Source of the DNA: Drosophila persimilis
Lineage: Eukaryota > Arthropoda > Insecta > Diptera > Drosophilidae
DNA: 64,000 nucleotides
NCBI RefSeq assembly: GCF_003286085.1
Contig: NW_020825313.1
Span: 2,232,001 to 2,296,000 of the forward strand
Reading direction: 5' to 3'
The number at the start of each line of letters is the position of its first letter. The first letter of the stretch is position 1. The notes under the pieces are model-generated. The model did no database searches, was not told the origin of the DNA, and saw nothing but the letters and a program-made list of their open reading frames with translations. Both the position numbers and the translations under genes were made by a program. Positions 46,548 to 56,469 of this stretch are shown here, in pieces.

Positions 46548-49500
46548 CCTCTAGCATAACCGATCGACAGACAGTCTTTGAAATTGATATTCAAAACTGG
46601 AACATTCCATCGAACATACCACTAGCTGATCCGGAGTTTTATGAGCCACAGCGCGTCGATCTGCTATTTGGCGCAAGTCTGTTTTTCGAACTCCTGTGTG
46701 TTGGTCAGGTCAAGCTACTGCCAGGATTGCCTTCAATTCAGAAAACGCGCTTGGGATGGGTCGTGTCTGGAAGTTGTTCGCGTTTAAAAGGTTCCTCGTT
46801 GATGGTCTCTCGCGCTCGGGCCGTAGCTGCTGAGGATAATAGTCCAGAGGATCGGCTTGAGGTGCTTCTTCGGAGGTTTTGGGAGGTAGAAAATTGCATC
46901 GAACCAATAGTAAAGTCTACCAAAGAAGAGCTAGATTGTGAAGCACACTTTGTGCAGCATTTCCGTCGACTACATAGAGGCGATTATTGAGTTCGGCTGC
47001 CAGCAAAATATAATTTGGATCTCCTTGGAGAATCTTACAATCAAGCGGTTCGTAGATTCCCGACCCTTGAGAGAAAGTTTGATCGGCGCCTTGATATTAA
47101 ATCTCAGTATGCAGCATTTATAAAGGAGTACCTTGATTTGGGCCATATGTGTCAGGTTCCTGCCCAGTCAATCAGCAACTGCCGATATTTTTTGCGTCAC
47201 CATTGCGTCATGAAAGAAGATAGTTCTACGACCAAGCTTCGCGTCGTTTTTGATGGATCCGCTTCAACCTCATCTGGATATTCCCTGAACGACGTTTTAA
47301 TGGCTGGTCCCGTAATCCAACCCAAACTGTTTCATATTCTTGCTCGATTTCGGTCATACGCCGTTGCGATTACGGGAGATATCTGTTAGATGTATCGTTG
47401 TGTAAGAGTCTCGACCGAGGATAGCAACTTGCAGTGTATTCTGTGGAGAAACTCCAGGGAAGAAGACATGCGTGTGTTTCAATTGGACACCGTTACTTAT
47501 GGGACGAAGCCTGCCTCCTATTTATCTGTGCGATCGATGCATCAGTTGGCAATGGACGAGCAGATGGCGTTTCCAGTTGGAGCTGAAATCCTTCGCCGTG
47601 ACTTCTACGTGGATGACTTGATATCTGGAGCCAGCTCTCAGGAAGAGGCTATCCGAATTCGGGAGCAAACTTCTGGAATTTTGGCTAGAGGTCAGTTCAG
47701 ATTGAGGAAATGGTGTTCGAACATCCCTGCTGTGCTGGATGGAGTTCCGGAAGAGGACAAGGAAACATTTTTGAAGTTCGACGATGGCAGCCATGTGACT
47801 AAAACTTTAGGACTTGCGTGGGATCCGGTTTCTGATCTACTATTATTTTCGTTCTCGGCCATTCAATCTTCTTTGAATTCCTGCAGGCGCTCTGTTTTGT
47901 CATCCATAGCGCGATTCTACGATCCTCTCGGACTAGCTGGTCCCGTAATTACTAAATCCAAAATCTTTCTCCAGCGTTTGTGCCAAGAGAAGTTGTCCTG
48001 GGATGAAAGCCTTCCAGTCGCACTGAACACCGAGTGGCAGGAAATATGCACCGGGTTTGGTCAGATTCGTCGACTTGAATTTCCTCGGCTTGTACTCCTT
48101 CCAGACTCTACGCTGGAAATTCACGGATTTTGCGATGCCAGCATCGAGGCTTATGGTGCATGCATTTATGTGGTGTCCAAGGGTCAGCATTCCAGCAGTT
48201 ACTTAATTTGTGCCAAATCTCGTGTGGCTCCTTTGAAGACACTTACAGTACCAAAGTTGGAGCTTTGTGGAGCGGAGTTGCTGGCTAGGCTCATATCTGA
48301 GATAGCTGGAATGAATGTATTCAAGGGAAGGTGTTACTGTTGGTGTGATTCTGCCGTTGCGCTCTCTTGGATTCGGGACGAGCCGTCAAGATTTAATATT
48401 TTTGTTGCAAATAGAGTGTCAACGATTCAGGAAATGACCGAAAAAATGGAATGGCGCTATGTTCCCACAGCTTTAAACACAGCCGACATTCTGTCTCGAG
48501 GGGCTCATCTGACTCAGCTGAATGAGTCACCTCTTTAAGCTCATGGTCCTCCATTTCTTTGCGGCTCCTCAGATGACTGGCCACCCACTGTGCTACCTGA
48601 TAAGCCAGCCCTTGAACTGCGTCGGAAGGCTCTTCTGGTCAAATCGCCCTACATGGACATTATTGCTGATTCCAAGTATGCGAATTCATTTGCTTCTTTG
48701 CAACGCGTTTTCGGATACATTCACAAGTTTTGTAACCGAATTCGGCGCCCCGGACTCACTGTCTCAGACATTGAACATGGAACCCAGGTATTGCTACGAC
48801 TAGTCCAGCGTACTCAGCTATGGGAGGACATGAAGTCACTGCGGGCAAGGGGAGCAGTCTCCTCATCGAGCTCAATCGCATCGTTATCGCCATTCATGGA
48901 TCAGTTTGGACTTCTCAGGGTAGATGGTCGACTGAAAAACTCTTCGTTGGATTTTGATGGCCGTCATCCAATCATCTTGCCCAGCAGCCATCCACTGACT
49001 CTTGCAATAATCTCCCATTTTCATGAGCGGAATCTGCACGCTGGTCCTCGAGCATTGCTTGGACTAATTCGATCCCAATATTGGCCTATTGGGGGGAGGA
49101 AGACGGTAAACAAGGCAGTAAACAAGTGCGTAAGATGCTTTCGACTGAAGCCCAGGGTATTGGAGCATATTATGGCGGATCTTCCAAAGGAGCGGCTCGA
49201 TGGTTCTCATGCCTTTGAGATCACAGGCGTGGACTTCTGTGGGCCGTTTTTCTACAAACCGGAGGCACGAAACAAGGCTCCAATCAAGTGCTACGTCTGC
49301 GTCTTCATTTGTTTCGCTACCAAGGCTGTTCATCTGGAGCTTAGACTTATCCACAGTTGCTTTTCTACATGGACTAAAGCGCTTCATATGTACCAGACGA
49401 AAGCCGCGGCAAATTTGGTCAGACAACGCAACCAATTTTGTCCGCGCTAAGAATGAGCTGATGGAATTAAAGCGCCTGGTCCTCAGCGATGACCATCAGA

Positions 49501-50150
49501 AGGCGCTGCTGGATTTTTGCTTGGTCGAGGCTATAGACTGGCATTTCATTCCTCCGCGCTCCCCTCGTTTTGGTGGTCTATGGGAGGCTGCAGTAAAGAC
49601 GGGCAAGTACCACTTCTACCGTGCGATAGGCAACTCGGTTCTTGGATTTGACGAGCTGCGGACGCTGTTGTGCCACATCACGGCAGTGATTAATTCAAGA
49701 CCTTTAGTTTCAATTTCAGAGAGCCCTGCCGATCTAGATGTTCTAACTCCAGCGCATTTCTTCAATGGTGGCCCTCCTGCTTCGTTCGCTGAGCCTGACG
49801 TCACGCAGCTAAACTTCGATCGCCTGGACGGCTGGCAGCGTTTCGTACCTGCCGCAGCTCTTTTGGTCCCGGTGGAAGGAGGAGTACATAACGTCCCTGC
49901 AGCAGCGCTCAAAGTGGCGCACTGCGAAGCCTAGTTTAGCAGTCGCAGATTTGGTTCTGGTCAAGGATGAGAATCTTCCTCCCATGAAGTGGCCACTGGC
50001 GAGAGTGTTCGAGCTTTTGCCTGGACGAGATGGCGTTTCCCGAGTTGCTGTGCTGAAGACGTCATCTGGAATCACCAAGCGCGCCGTCAACAAGCTGTGC
50101 CTGCTGCCCCTTAAAGATGCTGTTGAAAGTCAGGCTTCCAACGGCGGGAG
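46515..50150 (+). pseudogene. BEL/Pao pol: RT, RNase H and integrase, broken
   Basis: The region after the protease (RVDLLFGASLFFELLCVG) leads to RT. One frame holds from 46515 to about 49340 except for three stops: TGA at 46988, TAG at 47387 just after ITGDIC, and TAA at 48536. RT active site FYVDDLISGA near 47605; RNase H with FCDASIEAYGACIY (48130) and CWCDSAVALSWIRDE (48340); integrase zinc-binding region (HERNLHAGPRALL, CVRCFRLKP) and core (GVDFCGPFFYKP). A frameshift near 49340 leads to SDNATNFVRAKNELM and WHFIPPRSPRFGGLWEAAV; a second near 49850 leads to the C-terminal WPLARVFELLPGRDGVSRVA. Full-length but dead as it stands. Confidence 0.85.
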
Positions 50151-50152
50151 TA

Positions 50153-50611
50153 TGTCAGGTCAAGCAGCTTAAATATTTTAAATTATTGCCAGTGGTGCGG
50201 CCCAAAGGAAATGCATTTTGGTGTTGTCGTTTCCAATGCCCCCTCTGCAAAGATCATTTGCTACCGCATATGCGCAGGCAGCGGAATTCTTTCGTCTCCT
50301 TATGTCGCAATCTCTCGGACTCGGCTTAACAGCGTCCCCGAGCAGCTCTAATGCTCCCGGGCTATCATACTCTCTCGCTCGCGTCTAAGCTAGCTGCATA
50401 GGGCCCGGCCATTTGTCCCGTCAGTCCTTGCATTTTCAGTCTTGAGCTAATCGTCGCAGCTATTAGATTAACATCCTCGCATCAATCGTTCGCCCAATCA
50501 TCCCCATATGTACATACGCGATAAGTTGGTTTACATATGCAAATAAATTGAGAATTGTAAACAGCCTCTCGACTTTCATTTACTTCAAATTGCAACAGTT
50601 ATTAAAAACGC
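50153..50611 (+). repeat. 3' LTR of the BEL/Pao element
   Basis: Starts TGTCAGGTCAAGCAGC, 50 bases after the end of pol. Nearly identical to 44082-44541. I see no clear 5-base target duplication outside the two LTRs. Confidence 0.85.
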
Positions 50612-50992
50612 TAAAACGGTCAAGCGCGGCACCAAAAAATATTCTCCCAACAACTAAAACGCAAGCAAACGGCGGAGAAGCGAAAGCGAAAAAAAAACGA
50701 AAAGAATGCACAGCTGCTGCTGCTTGTATGTGTGTATGTATGGCTGTAAGTGCTATGAACCACAGCTTGGGTTGACGAACCAACGTTTTGGCGCTTGGAT
50801 TGCGTTGCAATGTGTGCATGTGTCAGCAACGAAAGCTCAGCTGGTAGCTTTGAGAGGTAGAAATATTATTTACACTGGATCGGAGGCTGAACGCAGGAGC
50901 TAGCTCGGATCAAATTAAACCTTTGGAGAAGTTGGAGGCCACAACCGTTGGCAGAACGAAGTATGGTTTAATTTGGAGCTAGAGCGAGAAAT
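50612..50992. other. No recognisable content
   Basis: A-rich start, then mixed sequence with TGTATGTGTGTATGTATG-like runs near 50728. Overlapping small frames on both strands look like chance. Confidence 0.4.
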
Positions 50993-52342
50993 TAATACAT
51001 ATGTATGTACATATGCCACGGGAACTCGGACTGGGATGTAAAACTCGCACAAAATCACTGCACTGGTGTTGGGCACACTGAAGAGTACTTATATTGAACT
51101 TGGAGCGATCCGCCGTTGCTGGCTGAGGTAAGATTCTCCTTATGGAGAAGGCGAAGATCCGGCTCGAAGGACCAATGTTTATAGTGGGGCGGATCGAAGA
51201 TCAATTCTCCAACATCAAAATCATTGATCCAGTGAAACTCTTAGCAGCCGTCGTGAGAAATGAAAATACTGCTGTGCTTCGTGGTATGGAGGTTGTTATT
51301 TGGGTCTGTGGTCTCGCGGTAGATCGGCCGTTTGAATCGGTGGTGGAAACGTAACTAAGCCTTATGATCTATGCTCTAGGATCGTGGATCGTAAGTCTCC
51401 CGAGCACCCCTGCGAGCGCGCGAGAGCGAGTTGAAACCGGAGCGCACGGAGTTGGCACAGTGCTTGGAAATTATTTGCTGCTGGCTTGAACAAGTTGGAA
51501 AATTCTTTTCTGTGTGATGCAAGGAACTTGATTTTAAGATTACAAAATCTGGCACCATTTCAAATGGGTGTATCTTGTTTGCACAACTTAATGTGTTGAT
51601 AAGTTGGACTTTCCAATAGCTTAAAAGCTAATATGCTTTCGAGTTCTCTTCAACTGCAGACTTTTTGCCAATTCAATTATATTGCTTAATATGGAGTCGC
51701 TATCCACTAAGCTAGTAAATAAGCCGATACAATTTTTATATTCGGTATAATCGCCACTAAATTTGGCAATTTTACCTGTTTCAATTGTCTACTTGTAGAA
51801 ATTGATGTGTTTTTTACCGAGTCATTGGCTGCCCTTTGTTCGAATTGCGCAGCCATCGACTTAAGCGTGGATTTAGTCACGATACATAATTCCTCAAGTT
51901 CGGCTTGAGAAGCTAAATCAGGGTAGACATATTCAATTTCTAATTGTAGTTGAAAGCCCTTGTAATATAGGACTCTAAGATGTCCATGCGGTACTCTATT
52001 AACGCCATTGTGAATGACGACTATTTATCTTTCAGCCTCTGCGTTGTCGATTTGTGCAGAGCTAGACATTCTTCGACGTTTTCCAGGCATGTTAGTTAAT
52101 TACAATTTGAAATATTTAGCCTGTTTCGCCAGACGAATTGAGGAAAAATCACATAAGCCTGCTACCCATAGAAGCCAGAATTGGCGCGGTAGTACCCAGC
52201 AGAAAAACTAAACTATACGAAAATTATAATCAAGGTGGTCAGAGAAAGAGTCCCATTATTCTGAAACTCAAGGGGCGGCCAGGATAAGGCCAGCTCGTTT
52301 AGTATTTTAAGTTCTCATTTATTTCATTCGTGTCAAATCTTA
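50993..52342 (-). mobile_element. Internally deleted BEL derivative, unit A
   Basis: Minus orientation, reading from high to low coordinates: start of gag with ATG at 52090 (MPGKRRRMSSSAQIDNAEAE, then a TAA stop), followed by ELEELCIVTKSTLKSMAAQF and LPNLVAI-type sequence (DUF1759 region). Gag then abuts the LTR (51492-51176), which is followed by a primer site TTGGTCCTTCGAGCCGGATC and leader to 50993. The whole gag 3' end and pol are missing between 51493 and the LTR. The same junction occurs in unit B. The gag 5' end continues beyond the DINE-1 insertion at 53468-53507. Confidence 0.75.
51176..51492 (-). repeat. BEL LTR, tandem unit A
   Basis: Minus-strand TGTTCAAGCCAGCAGC to ACTATAAACA, 317 bp. 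Nearly identical to 53691-54007 and related to 41638-41965. Followed (minus strand) by TTGGTCCTTCGAGCCGGATC. Confidence 0.75.
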
Positions 52343-53467
52343 TTATACCCGATACTCAAAATGAGTATTGGGGTATATTAGATTTTTGGTGAAAATGGAT
52401 GTGTGTAACGTCCAGAAGGAATCGTTTCCGACCCCATAAAGTATATATATTCTTGATCAGCATCAATAGCCGAGTCGATTGAGCCATGTCTGTCTGTCCG
52501 TCTGTCCGTCCGTCCGTCTGTCCGTCTGTCCGTCCCCTTCAGCGCCTAGTGCTCAAAGACTATAAAAGCTAGAGCAACGATGTTTTGGATCCAGACTTCT
52601 GTGATATGTCACTGCTACAAAAATATTTCAAAACTTCGCCCCGCCCACTTCCGCCCCCACAAAGGACGAAAATGTGTGGCATCCACAATTTCGACGATAC
52701 GAGAAAACTAAAAACGCAGAATCGTAGAAGATGACTATATCTTACAGAGTGCAAAATCTGAACCAGATCGTATAATTATTATAGCCAGAATCACGAAAAA
52801 AATTTCACTCTTTCTCGCTCTGTCTCACTCTAACACACAGGTTTCATGGTCGGTTTTGCCAATTGCAAAATATGAGTTCAAGGATCTCAGAACCCATAAG
52901 AGCTAGAGCAACCAAATTTGGTATTCACACTCCTGTGATATCGGACCTTGACCGTTTTGTGTCAAAATTTCGCCACACCCCCTTCCGCCCCCGCAAAGGA
53001 CGAAAATCTGGGGCAACCACAAATCTCAGAGACTATTAAGGCTAGAGTAACCAAATTTGGTATCCACACTTCTGTTAGATCTCACTATAAAACGTATATC
53101 TCAGAATTTCGCCCCACCCCCTTCCAACCCCCACAAAGGACGAGAATCTGTTGCATCCACAATATTGCAGATTCGAGAAAACTAAAAACGCAGAATCATA
53201 GAGAATGACCATATCTATCAGATTGCTGAGTCTGGATCAGATCAGATAATTTTTATAGCCAACAGGAACAAATCAATTTGCATTGGCTACGCAGCGCCCG
53301 ACGTCACGCACAGACTGATTTTCTGTCTCTCTCGCACGCACTCTTTGTCGTGTCGTTTTTTTATTAGCGGCGTCTGCCGGAGGAGAGCCATACTGACTTA
53401 GTATCGGGTATAACTGTAGAGTTGCAGTGTCCGCAGCAACTCACAACGTTCCCCCTCGTTTTTTTTA
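52343..53467 (+). mobile_element. DINE-1/INE-1-like Helitron inside a BEL-derivative unit
   Basis: Starts TATACCCGATACTCAAAATG and ends ...GTTCCCCCTCGTTTTTTT. The flanks AAATCTTAT and TTATTATAGATA match the uninterrupted sequence at about 54852-54872 in the neighbouring unit, which shows an empty site. It is thus younger than the tandem duplication of the BEL derivative, or the other unit formed from an empty copy. Confidence 0.85.
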
Positions 53468-53507
53468 TTATAGATATATTATCAAAATTCGTCGGAATTA
53501 TAGCAAT
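53468..53507 (-). mobile_element. Remainder of BEL-derivative unit A
   Basis: TATCAAAATTCGTCGGAATT here matches 54878-54900 of unit B and is the pre-gag leader of unit A, displaced by the DINE-1. Joins directly to the leader end of unit B at 53508. Confidence 0.7.
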
Positions 53508-54905
53508 TAATACATATGTATGTACATATGCCACGGGAACTCGGACTGGGATGTAAAACTCGCACAAAATCACTGCACTGGTGTTGGGCACACTGAAGAG
53601 TACTTATATTGAACTTGGAGCGATCCGCCGTTGCTGGCTGAGGTAAGATTCTCCTTATAGAGAAGGCGAAGATCCGGCTCGAAGGACCAATGTTTATAGT
53701 GGGGCGGATCGAAGATCAATTCTCCAACATCAAAATCGTTGATCCAGTGAAACTCTTAGCAGCCGTCGTGAGAAATGAAAATACTGCTGTGCTTCGTGGT
53801 ATGGAGGTTGTTATTTGGGTCTGTGGTCTCGCGGTAGATCGGCCGTTTGAATCGGTGGTGGAAACGTAACTAAGCCTTATGATGTGTGCTCTAGGATCGT
53901 GGATCGTAAGTCTCCCGAGCACCCCTGCGAGCGCGCGAGAGCGAGTTGAAACCGGAGCGCACGGAGTTGGCACAGCGCTTGGAAATTATTTGCTTCTGGC
54001 CTGAACAAGTTGGAAAATTCTTTTCTGTGTGATGCAAGGAACTTGATTTTAAGATTACAAAATCTGGCACCATTTCAAATGGGTGTATCTTGTTTGCACA
54101 ACTTAATGTGTTGATAAGTTGGACTTTCCAATAGCTTAAAAGCAAAAATGCTTTCGAGTTCTCTTCAACTGCAGACTTTTTGCCAATTCAATTATATTGC
54201 TTAATATGGAGTCGCTATCCACTAAGCTAGTAAATAAGCCGATACAATTTTTATATTCGGTATAATCGCCACTAAATTTGGCAATTTTACCTGTTTCAAT
54301 TGTCTACTTGTAGAAATTGATGTGTTTTTTACCGAGTCATTGGCTGCTCTTTGTTCGAATTGCGCAGCCATCGACTTAAGCGTGGATTTAGTCACGATAC
54401 ATAATTCCTCAAGTTCGGCTTGAGAAGCTAAATCAGGGTAGACATATTCAATTTCTAATTGTAATTGAAAGCCCTTGTAATATAGGACTCTAAGATGTCC
54501 ATGCGGTACTCTATTAACGCCATTGTGAATGACGACTATTTATCTTTCAGCCTCTGCGTTGTCGATTTGTGCAGAGCTAGACATTCTTCGACGTTTTCCA
54601 GGCATGTTAGTTAATTACAATTTGAAATATTTAGCCTGTTTCGCCAGACGAATTGAGGAAAAATCACAAAAGCCTGGTACCCATAGAAGCCAGAATTGGC
54701 GCGGTAGTACCCAGCAGAAAAACTAAACTATACGAAAATTATAATCAAGGTGGTCAGAGAAAGAGTCCCATTATACTGAAACTCAAGGGGCGGCCAGGAT
54801 AAGGCCAGCTCGTTTAGTATTTTAAGTTCTCATTTATTTCTTTCGTGTAAAATCTTATTTTTTTATTATAGATACATTATCAAAATTCGTCGGAATTATA
54901 GCACT
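53508..54905 (-). mobile_element. Internally deleted BEL derivative, unit B
   Basis: Same arrangement as unit A without the DINE-1: leader remnant, gag ATG at 54605, truncated gag, LTR (54007-53691), primer site and leader ending at ATTAATACATATGTATG (53508). The 5' boundary at about 54905 meets the gypsy pol relic. Two units in head-to-tail order indicate tandem duplication of a non-autonomous element. Confidence 0.75.
53691..54007 (-). repeat. BEL LTR, tandem unit B
   Basis: 317 bp, TGTTCAGGCCAGAAGC to ACTATAAACA on the minus strand; same family as 51176-51492. Confidence 0.75.
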
Positions 54906-54909
54906 TGAC

Positions 54910-56400
54910 CTAAAAAAGGAAATGCAATGATTGACATTGCTAAAAATATAATAAAGAAAGATTATTGTTCAGAACCTATTCTTTTCACACGTTCGCCGAA
55001 CATTAATTACATTCACTTCGACGACACGGATGTCCAAGTGGCCGTCAGGGCATCATCTAACAATATGATCGAAAATAGAATAAAAGCATTCGCAGACTTA
55101 GATAAGGCTCTGCCGTACAAGATTAATACTATAGCAACTATACGTACAAACGGGGAACCGGTTTACGCAATGCTGTACCCACATCCCGTGGGCGTTTCCG
55201 ATTCTGGCGAACGGCACTATCCGACCCTCAAGGTCCCCCTACAATAACCCGACATGGGTCGTTGATAGAAAGAGTACAGACAAGAACGGTGTCAAAAAGT
55301 AAATGCTGGTTATTGATTTCAGGAAACTGAATCAAATTACGATTGATGGTAAATATCCCATCCCCATAATTTCGGCTATCCTGTCGAATATGGGTAAGGC
55401 CCAATATTTCACAACATTGGACCTGAAATCAGGCTTTCATCAGTTCAAGCTGGCGGAGAATTTTCCGTTAAAAAATTGATATTTAAAAAAAAATCGAGTT
55501 TATTTAAAGAAGTATTTGAATCCAGACAAATCGAATTTATGCACTGCTCGTGACGATTCGGATACGAACAAAGCACTACTTGACCTCCTTGACTTGCAAT
55601 CCTGAGCGCGAAGATTGCTTAATTTTGTCCGCTTTTTCCTTATCCTGTACCACTAGCGTGTACAAAAAGCGCGAGCAGCTGATATTGAATTTAGTATTCG
55701 TAGGATTCTTCTTGATTTTCACAGCACGCGCATCTGAACGACGTGATTTTATAAGAAAATCTTGAACTTCTTTTATTTCTCGTGGCATGTTGAGTTATTT
55801 CTGCAGTTTCAACTACAATCTCGAAAATTCCGTATTGTTCGGTCCAAAGCAGAAAAGGAAAGGGGAAAGGAACAACGGGAAGTCTGAGTGTTGTAGACTT
55901 CCGTTTGGGCTACAAAGCTCCTCTTGTATTTTCCAGAGGGCTATCGACGATGACTTTAGAGAGACAACAAAAGATCATTTTATGGATGTCGACCCAGTCG
56001 ATATTATAAGTCTTCATGAGCCTTGAGGATATCCCAGGAAAAATGCAAGTTAAAAGGAAAACCGTAGAATACTTGGGAATCATTGTATCCAGAGGCGGAT
56101 AAGAACTTCACCCGAGAAGCTGCAAGCAACAACAAACTTCCCAACCCCAACCACACTTTTCGACCTTAGATCATTTCAAGGCGTTGCAAGTTACTATCGT
56201 TGTTTCATAAAAGAATACGCCAAGATCGCCAGGCCCCTTACGGACGCTCTCAAAGGAGAAAATGGAAAAATTAGTAAGAACCACTGACCGAAAGTGAGTA
56301 TAAAGCTGTCCCAAAATCAAGTACAAACATTTTCGAAATTGAAAATGCGGGACCCATATCAGGCTAATAGCAAATTGCTGAGCCATCTCGTGAAGAGGTG
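54910..56400 (+). pseudogene. Ty3/gypsy (17.6-like) pol relic: protease edge and RT
   Basis: 54927-55247 is the linker before RT (SPNINYIHFDDTDVQVAVRA). 55310-55460 is RT blocks 1-3 (VIDFRKLNQITIDGKYPIPI, then YFTTLDLKSGFHQFKLAENF). It is interrupted by the RpL38 copy (about 55460-55850) and resumes with CRLPFGLQSSSCIFQRAIDD (about 55890). The region of the catalytic Y-x-D-D is disrupted (55970-56000). VEYLGIIVSRGG and FIKEYAKIARPLTDALKGEN follow at 56065-56280. No LTR, RNase H or integrase adjoins. Confidence 0.8.
55576..55788 (-). pseudogene. RpL38: Ribosomal protein L38 retrocopy, uninterrupted ORF
   Basis: ATG at 55788 to TAG at 55576, 70 codons, the normal length of eukaryotic L38, a small 60S-subunit protein. 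Recognised by [50 protein letters not shown] and the end GLQVKEVK. Compared with my memory of fly L38 it differs at about eight positions (around residues 9, 13, 15, 35, 37 and 60-62), several at sites usually conserved, including the S-L-P-P-G segment. There is no intron. About 60 bases of 5' leader and about 80 bases of 3' sequence with an AATAAA (about 55498-55503) seem to come along. It sits inside the RT of a dead gypsy element, so it is an insertion, most likely via reverse transcription, though I see no clear A-tail or target duplication. Confidence 0.85.
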
Positions 56401-56469
56401 GCCATTTTTCGAGGAAATCGCATTTGGTGATTTGATCGCATCTTGGCTATGTCGCTATAAATGTATAGG

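Noticed and set aside
46988-46990. Stop codons in BEL pol as programmed readthrough
   Set aside because: Three different stops at positions inside conserved RT and RNase H regions, together with frameshifts, fit decay rather than recoding.
55550-55765. 71-codon plus-strand frame
   Set aside because: It is the antisense shadow of the RpL38 copy.
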